Shown: positions 35,408 through 49,100, counted from the first letter of the stretch. The stretch is 64,000 bases of DNA from Holacanthus passer (GCA_025331565.1 JAFREQ010000042.1:342001-406000); one strand, 5' to 3'. The notes: generated from the sequence alone by a model not told the origin. Numbers and translations are program-made.

Positions 35408-35728
35408 CATTTAATTATTGAACTCTGAGTCTCCGTTCAGCTCTCAGACATTTTAACTTCTTCACTGCTGCCAAAGTTCGAATTTGAATTTGCTTGCATC
35501 AGGACAAACGCACTCAGTTTCTTGTTGGAACATGAGCAGCTCTTGAACGATGACAAACTCGGGACATGTTGTGTTGTCAATGCACTGAGGCCCGTTTTCA
35601 CGTCCTCCAACAGCCGCCAATGTCCCAGTGCTCCCCTCTGTCCTCCTGCCAGTTTCTCCCCCCTCCTCTCACATTTTGGCCCCCTTGTCCCCACTTCTGT
35701 CCCTCCGTCTGGTCCCGTCCCTCGTCCT

Positions 35729-38700
35729 TCAGGCCAGCTGGTGCTGAGTGGTCATGAGGACCAGGGGGACCTCTTTGTCTCCGGTGCCCAGCAGAGGAAA
35801 CATCCTGGCGGTGAACTCGGAGGATCCGGTGAAGCTGTAGATCTCTGAGCCAGACTTCACGTTATAGAAGGACACCTGACCCTCGTCCATGTCCAGGAAG
35901 ACGCCCACCTGGCGCAGCTTCGCAGGACTCTTCACCTGAAGCATAGAAACACACGTTTGCTCAGGTAAATCCAGGTTCAGCAGGTTCACATAGCTACGAG
36001 TTTACAGACATTTACACCAGGAAAGGAACCAAAACTGAAGAACAGTTGTGATGATCAAAACAATGAATAAAGAAAAAAGCATCTTTGTTTTCAAAGTCAA
36101 AAATGTTTAAGTAAAATTTAAAATGCTCAAGATCATGAGTATTTTCATTTTATTTTTTATCATTTCTAACTTCTAACTTCAGCAGTTTTTTTTTCTTGTT
36201 CTGGCAGAAGTGGATCCAGACTGAATCTACAGTACAGACAAAATCAGACTTCATGACCTCGGTCCGTGCTGGAATATAAAATATGAAAAGATGTGTTGGG
36301 ACCTTAGTAAGAGGCGGTGCAGTGAGTGCTCGCAGCTGGCTGCTGCTCCACCAGATGGCGTAGTATCCGTTAGAGGGACTCATGTCAAACAGACCTTTCC
36401 TCTGGGCCGACTCGCTGACCACACCCAGCTTCCAGTCCTTACTGTCCCCGACAAACACCTGCCACAGGTGGACATGAAACAGTTTTAAGTTTCACTCTGG
36501 ATCCTGGATCCGTCTCATGTGGATCCGTCTCATGTGTGTTCTGACTCTGACCTCCCAGTAGTGCCGTCCGGTACTGAAACCCTCTTTAGCGATGACGCAG
36601 GACCAGACGTCAAAACGCTGCTGACTGTTTCTGTAGAACTGCAGCTTCTCTCCTCTCTTCACCTGCTTCCTGTCCTCAGACAGGATCAGGAAGGGGTAAG
36701 CCGTCACCGGGTTCAAGGTCACGTCCTCTGGAGACAGTAAGGACACAAAGTTAGGGGACCTCTGAGTTTGTCTGACTATATATCTAATTGAATTCTTGTT
36801 CTTGTTCTTCTCTTGTAATTCTCTACTGGTATAATAATGATAAGAGCCAATAAAAAAAAACAACTAGCATGTAGAAAATTAGCACGCTAACATCATAACT
36901 ATAAAAGTTAGCATGCTCAAAGTCTCAAACAGCTGGGAGGAAAAACAGGCTGAGGCAAAGAAAGTTTCAAGAAGACAATCTTTAATAATAAAAGTAAAAC
37001 AAAATGAAATCCGAAGTAATGTGATTACAGTGAAGAACTCACCCATGTAGACTCGGGCCTTCTTGTGTCCTGAGACAACAAACAGAAGTTAATTTAACAG
37101 CTGCTGTAGAAAAACATCAACACTTATATACATCAGGGCAGTTCATGAAGTAGTCCCAAAAAGAATTTATAGATTCGTGTACACGGACACAAATAAAGAG
37201 AGACACCAGCACTGACACCACTGTAGATGAAGAAGTCAGACACCGGACCTTTATATTTGAGACTAGGCTTCAATTTTCATGTGTGACCAACATTCAACAG
37301 TCAATACTTATTTGAACCCAAACCATGAACTTTTTCTAAACCAAACCAAGCCATCACCTGAAATGTTTCTCATGAAGTTTTATTTTGAAAGTCTAACTGG
37401 ATATTTCATATTTATCATTGTTAACTGGACCTCAGCAATGACGACGACGGTGGACGCACAAAAGATACTTAGAGCTGAAATATATTCGTTTGAAAGTCAC
37501 GCTGGTTAGAAAAAAAATATATGGAAGGACGGACAGAGAGACAGACAGATAAAAAAAGAGTCAGACAGACCTGAGACTGGCTTGTTCTTCTTTAGATCTG
37601 AAGAGAGACAGGAAGTCACAGTCAGTCTTTCACATTAAAAGCCTTCACTGCTGCAGCCACGCTGATGGTGGCGTCAGCTGGTCCAGGGTCAGAAATCTCA
37701 ACAACACCTGAGCAGGTGAGCTGAGCCCAGAGGATGATCCTGTACCAGCTGATGCTGGATCAGTCACTGACCTCTCAGAGACCACTGACTCTTCCTCAGA
37801 CTGGCGCGGCTTCCTCTCAGACTGAGCATGCTCTCTGCCACCATCAGGTCACCAGACGACACTAAGAGACAGACAGCTGAGGTCAGTACTGCTGCGTGCT
37901 CCGTCGGACACGCCGACCGGCTCAAAGTACCCACGTGATCTTTGTTTATTCTGAGTTAACGAAGAACTTTTCATTCAGCGGTGATGTCGTTCCTGGTCGC
38001 AGCCAAAAGGATGAAACTCAGATTCACTTTAAAAATACGACAGAACCCGGTTTCCCTTCAGGATGTTTCCTGTGTGATGTCTGAATTATTGATGTCATGA
38101 ACAAGAAGATACTCTGACTCTTCTAATAACACGTATGTTTTCTTTTATTACATTATTATTGTTGGTTTTATTATTTCAGTTTGACACATATTGAAGGGCT
38201 CACCGGACCCTCGGCAGCGGACGTCCCCCATCCTGATGTCGTCCATCTTGTCCTTCACCTCAGACAAACAGCTCTTCACCTCCGTCAGCTGGAAGTGGAG
38301 GGAGAACTCCTCGTCCTCGTCCACCTCGCCCTGCCGATCCTCAGCCAGAGGAGCCGTGGCCTCCTCGTAGCTCTGAGGAGGAGAGAGAGGAGGTGACGGA
38401 CATGATATCTGAAGCTAACAGGCGAACAGTCTCACCAGCTGATGGACTACAGACCTGCAGGAAGCCGATGTGATCCTGACTGATGGCCTGGACCTCCAGC
38501 GTGGCCCTGCGCTCCATCAGCTGGCTCAGCTCCGTCTCCAGACAGCTCACCAGACCCTCCCCCTTTGACATCACGGCGTCCAGCTGGTTCTCGATCCCGC
38601 CCACCACCTGAGACCGGATCCGGTCCAAGGAGCCGGACACTTCGTCCAGGAGGTGTTCCACCTCGCCTCGTTCTCCGTCTGCGTAGCTCTGACGACAAAT

Positions 38701-40824
38701 CACAACTGTGTGAATATTATTACTATTATTATTGATGATTATTACATGTTGTTTTTATCTGTCTGTTGGATTCAGATAAAAAGTTAAACACACACAGGAA
38801 ATGACATATTTTGGGATATTTGTCTGTAAATGGCTGATCGGTGAAATAATTAGCTGGAAGTAATGACAGATGCTCGTGAGCTCAAACTGTGGGACAAATA
38901 CAAGCTTGAACATGAGTTGACAGGTGGCGTCGGGGTCCATCAGATTCTTAAAACTAAAACGTCTGGGAAAAAGTACGAAACTAAAAAATGATTGAAAACA
39001 AGAAGATGGAGGTTGAGGTAATATGAACAAAATTCTCATGAACTCTTGATTTAAGACTAAATGTAAAACGTTGGCACAATTAAAACGTGAAACCTTCACC
39101 ATGTTTTACACTCAGGAACATTTGGAACAAGGAACATCGCAGAGGTAACAGCGCCCACGAGCCAGGCACCGACAGAACTGGGTGTGGGTTCACTCTCATC
39201 TAGGTTTTCAATCATGTACAAAATGAAAAATGAACCAGATGACTGACTTTGACTCCCTCCAGTTTCCTCTTCAGCTGAGTCACATGAATCTCTTTCTCTT
39301 TGATCCGGTTCAGGATCTCCTGCTCCGTCCTCGCTACCTGTTTCTGAACACAAGACAATCACATGAGGAAGCAACTGTCAGAACTCCTTTTAATAACTTT
39401 AATGAGTCCATGTAGTCCTTCTCTCTACCTGTTTGCTGAGTCTCTCGGTTTGGACGGAGACGGTTTTGTGTGTTCGATGTTCCTCCAGGACACAAATGGC
39501 ACAGATACAGCGCTGACATGTCCGACAGTACACCTGGACAAGTGAACGCATCAGGAGAGCAGAAAGGAAAACGGGAAAGTTCAGACGTGTTGAAAAAATA
39601 TAATAAGAACAATAAAGTCATAGAATAGAATTGATTTGTTTATTAAACATAAATCAGTGTCCAGTCGCTTCAGAGTCCTTCTGATTGGTTAAACATGATA
39701 CTGTGGCACAAAAGCACCAAAATGAAAAACAGGTGGGTTTGTTGTGTCCAATCAGAACTCATGTAAAATCTAACACCCACAGTCTAAAATGTGGTTTTCT
39801 TCTCCACCAACGTGGCGACTCTCTGGACGAGGTTGAGAACGGACTCAAACGGCTCCCAGCGTCGGTTCTTCTGTGGTTTTTAAAGCCGGACGCTGTTTGT
39901 TCAGTATGTTTTTATCGACAATGAAGCTGTTTAACTGCTGATTTACCGATTTTTATAGAAACACAAGACGTTGTTGGACTTTTAATGTCTGAGGTCATAA
40001 ACTGACCTGAACAATGTTGATCCATCAAACGCCGCAAACAAAAATGTCACAATCAGCGTGTATTTCGGCTCACCTCCAGCAGGCGGCGGTGCATTGAGCA
40101 GGTGCGGCCCCTGAGGGCCTCCTGGGGGTCCATCAGCGGGTGCTTGGCGTAGAAGGGCGTGGCGTGATGCGGCTGCACGTGCTCGGTGCAGTACGAGGCG
40201 GTGCAGGTGAGACAGGAGCTGACGGCCGGCTGTTTCACACCTGTACACACGTCACACCAGACCACCTCCTCACCCGACGCCGTCACAAACCGCTCGCCAC
40301 CACTCTCAGTGGCCGCCGCGGCAGGGTCCGTCATCGACGCCGTCCCGTTCCTGACCGGCATCGGTAACCCGGCGGCGCCGTAACGAGCCAGTTTGTATTT
40401 ATCTGCTATGAGAGCGAAGACTTTGTTGACGCTGAGTCGGGGCCGTTCATCAAACTGACGCTTACAGAGGGGACAGGTGCAGACCGGACTGGACGCCCAG
40501 TAACCTCCGATACAGGCCTGCAAACCAGCACGAGGACAAAGACAAACAAGTCACGTTCCTGAAATCCACAGATGAAAAATGACGCTGCCGTTCAGGTGGA
40601 AGGAAATGAAATCTGAAGCAGGTGTGAGCCGACGTATCAAACTGGAAAAACAAATGAGACGAACAGTTTGAGCTTCAGGACAAACCGTCGCGGACCCAAA
40701 GTTTTACCTGGCAGAAGTTGTGTCCACAGGGAGTGGAGACGGGTTCATCGAACAGGTCCAGACAGATGGAGCAGGTCAGCTCCTGCTCGGAGAACAGATC
40801 CGGAGCCGCCGCCTCGGCCATCAT
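35729..40824 (-). CDS. TRIM/RBCC E3 ubiquitin ligase (RING, B-boxes, coiled coil, PRY-SPRY)
   Basis: Twelve coding exons: 40824-40708, 40517-40074, 39533-39429, 39343-39248, 38688-38455, 38372-38204, 37861-37772, 37597-37571, 37069-37043, 36727-36552, 36458-36303 and 35935-35729. Phases agree and give 615 residues. The C3HC4 RING (CSICLDLF, CGHNFCQAC, CPLCKRQF) lies at about residues 18-62, a B-box1-like CDVC...SCLTCTASYC next, then B-box2 (CSMHRRLLEVYCRTCQRCIC). The coiled coil uses the usual 96-bp and 234-bp TRIM exons. PRY-SPRY follows (DVTLNPVTAYPFLILSEDRK, FSTGRHYWEVFVGDSKDWKL, VGVFLDMDEGQVSFYNV). These features mark a cytosolic E3 ligase of the fish bloodthirsty/TRIM25/TRIM39-like group, often linked to innate immunity; the exact orthologue is not recognisable. 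Three small phase-1 exons encode the linker before PRY. The start codon pair (MMAEAAAP) follows a 5' UTR acceptor at 40838. Confidence 0.92.
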
Positions 40825-41300
40825 CGTCCCGCCGCCGCTGCAGGACACAAGAAACAGCTCCACTGTGTTCAAGTTCAACTTCTGAGGAGAAACCTTCACG
40901 GCTCCTGATGAAACAGCTTCAGTTTCTCAGAGAGAAAGAACAAAAGTCCTCTGAGGCAACAGACGAACGTCTACTGAGGCTTCGTCAATGTTCTTGAAAT
41001 ACTCTTTGACAGAAAAGATGCTTTACAGACACAAAACTGCGTTGAGCCGGACAAGTCCGATTTTTTAGGAACTAAAGGTTTTAAAGCACTTTGACATCGT
41101 CCGTGGTTTCATTTTTCAGGATTAAAGTCTAATGTCACAAAGATCATTTAACTGTAAAGACAAAGTTTTAGCGACACGTTTCTTTATCCTGTACGAAAAT
41201 ACGAGCAGCTGTCAGTGAAAGAAGAACCAGGTCAAACAACATTCCTCCTGATCTGTGACACACAGAAACAACAAAACAGCCTTCAGGTGAGTCACTGAGC

Positions 41301-41765
41301 AGAGACAGACAGGCAGAGAGACAGGCAGGCAGAGAGACAGGCAGGCAGGCAGAGAGAGAGACAGGCAGGAAGAGAGACAGACAGGCAGGAAGAGAGACAG
41401 GCAGGCAGGCAGAGAGACAGGCAGGCAGGCAGAGAGAGAGACAGGCAGGCAGAGAGACAGCACAGGCAGGCAGAGAGACAGACAGGCAGGAAGAGACAGG
41501 CAGGCAGGCAGAGAGACAGGCAGGCAGAGACAGAGAGACAGGCAGGCAGAGAGACAGGCAGGCAGGCAGAGAGAGAGACAGGCAGGCAGAGAGACAGGCA
41601 GGCAGGCAGAGAGACAGGCAGGCAGGCAGAGTGTTCAGGACAGGCAGGCAGAGAGACAGGCAGGCAGGCAGAGAGACAGGCAGGCAGGCAGAGTGTTCAG
41701 GACAGGCAGGCAGAGAGACAGGCAGGCAGAGAGACAGGCAGGCAGGCAGAGTGTTCAGGACAGGC
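41301..41765. repeat. GGCAGGCAGAGAGACA minisatellite, about 465 bp
   Basis: Short units of the type caggcagagagacaggcagg repeat in a variable order. A higher-order unit carrying gtgttcaggacaggcaggca appears three times near the right end. It sits in the presumed first intron of the TRIM gene. The long Cys/Leu/Pro frame read across it on the minus strand is a repeat artefact. Confidence 0.95.
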
Positions 41766-41774
41766 TCACTGTAC

Positions 41775-41870
41775 CTGTCTGCAGCTTCCTCTCGGTGTTG
41801 CTGTCTTTGATCAGGCTGATAACCACCTGCTCTGAACAGGTGTGAACAGGAAGAGGGAGGCGGGGCCACC
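41775..41870 (-). other. Possible 5' noncoding exon of the TRIM gene
   Basis: A good donor (GACAG then gtacag) on the minus strand ends a putative exon at 41775. The matching acceptor (ttgtgtcctgcag) lies at 40838-40850, 14 bp upstream of the TRIM start codon. The 5' limit is a guess. Only transcripts could confirm it. Confidence 0.35.
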
Positions 41871-41879
41871 TCACCTGTA

Positions 41880-44800
41880 TGTGAGGTGTGTTCAGCTGCA
41901 CAGGTTTTGTTCTCTGTATGTTTGTCTATATATAACATACACACACACACACACACACACAAATGAGAGGAATTAAGGATGAAGTAAAAACAGACTTGAC
42001 AATGAAACAAAACCAGATGTAAAGTGAAGCAAACAGATAAATGTCAGTCTGAAGATATGTTGACGTTTCCTTGTCTGTTTTCTGTGACGATATTTATGTC
42101 TTAAGTCTAAATATCTGTTATTGTCTCCAGTCAGACAGATTGTGGACGATAGTTTCATGTCTCCAGTCTGAGTGGACGCAGTAATAATATATAGGAGTAT
42201 AAATATCCTGATATCTGGATCAAAAAGAAACGGGTGCTGTTACTCAGAGTTTTGATGGTCGAGTCCGGGACGATGGTGATGTGTCTATGATAAGAGATGT
42301 TTTCTGTAGACACGACTTCAGGGTCCATTTAAAACCATGAAGACAAACTTCTCCGCTCTTCAGCTGCGTTGTGTTGTTGTTCGTCGTGTTTGAACTGAAC
42401 TCCGGACGTCGTTGGAATCGTCCTGTTGGTGCGAACGATCCACGGCGACATTAAAACACACAAATACATTTTGTGTTCAGTCGGATCGTCGACACTTTGA
42501 GACGTCGATGCTGATTTTTCTCTGTGAGACAGAAGCACAGAGCGAAACACTGATGACCGAGGGACGAAAGCAGAACAGGTTCCTCTTCCCGTGTTTAGCA
42601 GCAGAACAGTGAACTTGAAGTTACTCCCAGAACTTTGACTGTGTTTCCTTCCTCAGTATCAGCGGGTCACGGTCATTTTCAGGCTCGCTGGCCGACGACC
42701 AACCGTCTTATTTAAAGTCAACTTGTTGTACTCGACCAAACTTCTGTGCGTCTTCGTGCACCGGTCACTTCCTGTCGGCCGTGTCGTACAGAGCAGAAGC
42801 AGAAGATGACGTATAGATGAACCATGAGGTCGAATGGAAGTGAAACAATAACCCTGCAGCTTGTCAATAACAAATGACCATCAATTACGTCAAAGGAAAT
42901 CCATCGTCACTGATTTGTTATCTGCCCGTCAGTCATCTGTTTGACGGACGGATGGACAGTTTGACAGCTGGAAAGAAGACCACTGCTGGAAAACTAATCC
43001 ATCCTTTGATTGAATACTATGTTTACTTTATTTAACAATGGTAAAATCCTTCAAGAGCTTACAGACTGTTACAGAATCGTCTCGTCTTCTTTCCGTGTGG
43101 CAGGTTGAACCCGGAGTGAAACAGCTCGTCTGACCTGGAAAGGTCACCGTTTCCCCCTGTTTCCAGTCTTTATGCTAAGCTAGGCTAACCTGTCCTGACA
43201 CGGACAAGACGCCGACGTCCATCTGAACGTCCCCCTCTCAGAAAAAAAGACAAGAAGACGTCAATGTCTACTGAGGCTAAAGATTCTTACAGGACGTCTG
43301 CAGACAATAAAAACCAAAAAACAACAGAGACTAAACGTCTCAGAGATGAACCGACTCCGACAGACGGTCAAAGATCAACGAGTCGCAGAATCTCGTGTTC
43401 AGTTTCAATATTTTCTCCAATTGAGAGCAGAAACTTGTCTGAATGATTTTGTTCCTGTTCAGTTTCTGTTGGAAAGGTTCAGATGTTTAGTTTAACAGAA
43501 AACAGAAGGAAACAGGTTGATGAACTGAAACTGATCTGAAACGTTTGCTGAAACAACCTGAGTTGACAGATTAAAAAACCAAAACAAATCTGATTCAAAT
43601 CAACAAGTTACGTATTTAAACATGTGACATTTCAGGTGTGTGAATTTAAAGTTGAACCATCGGAGCTGATGTTTGTGAATCAAAGTAGTTAACGTTTTCT
43701 GTATTTTAGAGAAAAGAAAAACTTTCTTACCTTCTTCTCTGTCAGTTGACATGTTTCTGTCAGAAATCCTGAAACTCAGGTTACTGTTGGCCTGTGATGT
43801 CATCAGTGGGCGGAGACTCTGTCGTGATTGATGGCAGGTGCACAAAGTTGTCAGGTGAGTTTGGAAGGTTGTTTTCAGTATAAAACAAGTTCAATAAAAC
43901 AAATCCAAAAAATCTCACAAAACATAATTAATATTTAAAAGAAATGAATAAAAGTAAAAACAACATAAATACATAGATACGTCATGATACAGACGTGACC
44001 ATGATGGAAAATGTGACACACACACGTGTAATATTCAACTTTTACAAATACACTGTTTAGAAAAATCAGGGCACAGAAACTGGATTTTAAAAGAAGTTTA
44101 TCAAGTAGAAAAATAACAATATAATAAAACAAAAATTAAAGTAAAAATAATATAAATACAACAAAAATATAATAAAATGATAAAACAAACACAAATACAA
44201 TAAATCAATATTTACAGGCAATATAAGAAATAAAATATAAACAAGTAAAAACTTTTAGAAACTTTATTTTTTGTGCTGAAAGAACTTTTTGATTTCTTTC
44301 TGATTTCTAATATCCTGAATATAAACCTGACACATTTATCGTCTTCGTCAAAGAACAAGGAGAGGAAACTAGAAACAAAGAGGCTGAAAACAAACTGAGG
44401 TGAAGTTTTCTGTTTTCGAACCTTCACTGATCAACGAGCCTCGTTTTAACACGTCACAGTCCTCTGACAGTTGAACTGCGACAGAGACACAGTCGGTTCT
44501 CAGGCTTCACACCTGAGGACAGACAGGACCGAGGACATTCCTGCAGCACAGGTGCAGGCGTGTGTGTGTGTGTGTGAGAGCTGGTGAATCCTGTTCCACG
44601 GTCGTCCTCCTCACATCTGACTGGCTGATTCGTCGACTCTGAGTTGTGCAACTCTCTTAACTCTTTTACTCGACTTGGACATTGAGTTTGAGTCAGAAAA
44701 ACCTGCTGAAGTTAAAAGAAGCTGATTCATTGGACGTGTCACTAAATCAACTGAAGACGGTTTCAGAAATAACCGCGTGCCGTGTTTCCCAGTAAGGACA

Positions 44801-45870
44801 AGTGTTGTCCCAGTAAGGACAGTTGTTGTTGATGGACGATCGTATAGTTGACGGAAGTAGATTTAAAGATGAGCAGCTTCTTCTGACAGTTTCAGGACGA
44901 AACATCTGTTCTGTTGACATCGAATCACATCAGTGAACCAGCGACGCCTTTTGATCCCAAACAGCTGGAAACAGCTGGTTTGAGTCTCAGTTATAAATCT
45001 GTGGTAAAAAGTGATGAGTCAGGATGGACAGACTGTCCACAGAGACAGAGACAGAGGATCAGGTCCCACAGGAGGAAAAGTCCTGAGGAAAGATTCAAGA
45101 AGGAAAGAACAAACCAGGTGGGAAACATGAAGAATCCCGTTGTTCTTGTCGTTTGTGTCTGTGGCGACGAGCTGAGCCGCCGAGACACGAACAAACTCAG
45201 AGACACAAGTGTTTGTTGATGTTGTCAGATGTTTCCGGAGATGAAGTTCAGGACTGAGAGAGGCCTTCAGGTCCCTCAGAACCTGGACCGAGTGGACTGG
45301 TTCATTGGAGAAGAACTTTTCATTTTATTCTTCAATTTACTTTAAAAAGGAATTTAATCTTTTTCAGTTCAGCAGTTGGCGCTAATGCAGCAATTTGGAA
45401 GCAAAGCACATCTGAGAATTTAAAGTAAATTATGTAAATTTATTAGCATTTTCACCGGCAGCAGCTGAGGAACATGAGCTTCACTAACCTGCTGACTAAA
45501 GATAACAAGGTTAGATTAGAACGACTCGACTCGAAGCTCGAAGCACAGCCGACCTCCTCGAAACATCAGCGAGCTGAAGTTGAAAGTGAAGATCAGCAGC
45601 ATCACAGCTGACGGACTGAAACATGTGAACAGAGTTATTCTGTTGAAAGAGCAGAAGAACAAACACAGACAAAACACATGTTCAACTGTTTCACCTCTTT
45701 TATACAATCACTTCATACAAATAATAAAAAAGCAAACATGATACAGTCGTTTATCTGGTTTCATCAGTACGTCCACGTTCACTCTGTAGATTCTTCATGT
45801 TTCAGCCACAAAGATCTACAAATCCTGGAAACTTTCTCTTCCTGCTCATCATTTTCCAAATCATCTGTCA
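41880..45870. other. Intergenic DNA between the TRIM gene and utp18
   Basis: There is no recognisable gene. The stretch contains an (AC)n run (41939-41961), a reversed copy of the cttagc..aagactgg repeat (about 43155-43195), and an AT-rich block (43900-44270). On the minus strand an isolated ATG frame (MSTDREE) ends at a perfect donor at 43731, which could be a first exon of something unannotated. Confidence 0.5.
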
Positions 45871-45879
45871 GTCTGCACA

Positions 45880-45885
45880 TTTATT
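45880..45885 (-). terminator. utp18: AATAAA polyadenylation signal, candidate for utp18
   Basis: The plus strand reads TTTATT, giving AATAAA on the coding strand about 236 bp after the utp18 stop codon, a plausible 3' UTR length. Confidence 0.45.
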
Positions 45886-46120
45886 TTCTTCCTTCCAGGC
45901 AGTAAAAGAAAATCAACTGTCACAGACTTGAAACTTTTCACATTTCCCCGTTGGTGTAATTTATGATGAAACATGTCAGATTCGAGGTGAAGATTTAGAA
46001 AACGATCCGATGCCATGAAGCACATCGAGGGACGAGACGAACATGAGAGAACGAGGGACCGGTGAAAAGGTCCGACCTGAGCCATCGAGGCTTGTGACGC
46101 TTCAGCTCCAGAGTTCCTCT

Positions 46121-49100
46121 TCAGAAGTCTTTGTAATGCAGCAGCCTGAACACACACAGACAGACAGAAGGTCTCACTTCACTTTGCTTCATGTCTCATA
46201 CAATAAAAAACAAACACAGGAAACCATCCACAGTCAAAATGATGAAAGTTCTTTTATCGCTCTTTTTAGGAGCCGGTCCCAGAAGTTTCCCATGTAAAGG
46301 TTTCGGGGACGTCTCAGTCTGTACTTTTGGGACAATGATGCAACATTTAGTTCTGTCATTGATTTATGTCTGAACAGTTGAAGAGCAGCAGTTTCTGTCC
46401 ACAGCGTTTGGTTTCTCAAATTAAAAATGGATTCAAACGTAAGTAAAGAGACAACTAAGACCAAAATAAATCTATATAATTACAGACATAAAAGCCAAGG
46501 ACACCTGGAGTCTCTTATTGTCTCTGCGAGGACACGAACTGTTGGCAAATGTGGAATATTGAAATATATAAATAAAACTGAATTGAACCATGAGTCCATT
46601 ACAGAGGGGCTGACTTCCTGTCTCACCTGAAGAGAGGGGCGTGTCCTTTGTTGTTAGCCAATGAGAAGAAGCCGCTGTGTGGGGAGAAATCGAGGCAGCT
46701 GGTTCGATATGTGGTCTTCTTCTTCGGGACGGGGAAGTTGGAGAAGACAGTGAGGCTGGGCAGGTGGACCTGAGAGGACACAAGCAGGACACAAGCAGGA
46801 CACTTACAGAGTTCACAGACAGCCAGCTGTTACACAACCGTCACGTCATCATCACCATCACCGTCGTCTTACCAGTCGCACGGCCTCGTCCTCGGCTCGG
46901 GAAGCGATGGCCAGGATCTCAGACGAGGGGTTAAAGGTCAGCGAGGTCGCTGATGTCAGCAGGTTCATCACGGCTTTCAGAGGTTTGGGATTGGCTGAGT
47001 TTAGACACGCCTCCTGGGAGTAGATGTTGACGACGCCCGACTGAGAGCTGAGACAGAGACGATCAACACACAATATTTACGGCACATGAACTGAAGCTGG
47101 CGCCGCTGCACAGATCGTCCTGGACTTTAAGCCTGTGTTGTGCAAAGAGATGTTTCAGCAGGTGTTTCCTCCTTAAAGGATCATTTTACAGACATTACAA
47201 TCAGCACTGTCGTCTTTTTCTTTCCTGAAATGAAGCCACGTCTTGGATGTTTCTTCCTCCGACTCCCAACGTGCAACAGAAAAACGCCACATCGATGAAA
47301 GGAATCAATAAGCTCAGAGACAAATGACTCTGATGGATCGAGTGATTTTTCCCTCTCGGATTATTTTATTTTGTTTTTATTTTTATTTAAGTAGAAATAT
47401 TCACTAACACAGGAAAAAAATCTCAATCTTTTTTCCTACTTTACAAACCATTCAACTGTTCAACTGCAGTTAAAATACAGATCAACTGTAACAAAATAAA
47501 TATTAATTTTAATGAATTGAGATTCATTTGAAGTGTTTTAAATTTTTTTGCCTCTTCAAAGTTTAGAATGTCCATCTGACAAACATAAGGAAACAAACCT
47601 TTAACACCTGGGAGTCTGTTATCATCTCTGTATGATAAAGTGACATATGATGCACCAATGATTGTAAGGAGATATATAGTCTATCAGCCAATCAGGAAGC
47701 AGGATGGTGTGTGTGAGCGTGTCCTACCCGCAGGCGAGGTACTGTCCGTTTCGTGAGGCGGCGATGGACGTTCCCTTCACACAGCCGTCATCGAGAAACC
47801 TGTTAACACAGCGACTGCTGCGCATGTCCCACACATACACCTCCCCCTCCTCTGCACGCGCGCACACACACACACACGCACGCACACAGGCTGGTCACAT
47901 GACTGACAGGAAGTGGGTGTGTGATGTCACGCACACATTCTCTGAACCTCATAGACTCACCTGAGTTGGCAAAAACTTTGCTACCGTCGTTGGAGAAGGC
48001 GACGCCGCTGACATGACCGTTGATCTTCATACTGCGAACCACCTCCTTTGTCTGTACACACACACACACACACACACACAGAAGAAACTTCCTGTTTAAG
48101 TAAATCTGTCGGCTGAAACTCAAACTGTTGCTTCAGAAACACAAGACTGATTTAGATCATGAAGCTGCTGATTCTCCAACATCTACAATGAAGAAGAAGA
48201 AGAAGATTGACCTTGAGTGTGAGGAGGTGCAGGTATCCATTGGTTCCAGAGAGCAGCAGAGCGCCTCCTTCAGGACACACAGAGAACTCCTTCACTCTGG
48301 CTTCATTCAGGCCTGAACAGCAACACAACATTTAACCATCTGAACGGTCTGAACGAGCTGAAAACAAATCTCTGACATGTCGATTTTCATGCTGAACCCT
48401 GCTGAGTTTTCCTGTAGCGCCACCATGAGGTTGACATTTGTGATTTTGGCTGAAACATCTCAACAACTGTTGGATGGATGGTGATGAAATGTGGTTCAGA
48501 CGCTCGTGCTCCCCTCAGGATGAACTGTGATAACTCTATTGATCCTCTGACTTTTCATCTAGCGCCACCATCAGGTCAACATTTGAATATGTCCAGTACT
48601 ATTAGCAGAATTTTAGCATGCTGGTGTTAGATTTCAGAAGTTTATTAAAAGGTTGTAGGACACAAAAAGACATTCAGAGCTCCTGTCCTCTGCCTCACCT
48701 CTGACCGTGTGCACAGGTACGACTCGGCCCTCCATCATGTCGTACAGGTAGAACATCTTGTTCTTCAGGCTGGTGGCGATCACCGTCTCTCCGTCCCGGC
48801 TGAACTGAGCTCTGTGGACGGGGAATCGCTCCAGGTGGATGCTCTGGATCTTCGGGTTTGTCTTCCCGTCCACCTGAAGGAGGAAACATGAGCAGCTTAA
48901 AGCCACGTGATCTTTTCCACCTGCCTTTCAGGCCTTCGCTGTCTGATGTCAGAGAGAGCTGATTGGCCATCTGTACCTGGAAGAGGGAGACTGATTGGTC
49001 GAGGCCGGCGGTCATGATGACCTGAGCAGATGGGTGGAACTGGACGGTGGTCAGTCTGTCCTCTGATGGACGGGCGCTGTTAGCATGAAGACATTTCTTT

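Noticed and set aside
41168..42010. 280-codon Cys/Leu/Pro-rich frame on the minus strand
   Set aside because: It is a translation of the ggcaggcagagagaca minisatellite and shows no splice or start context.
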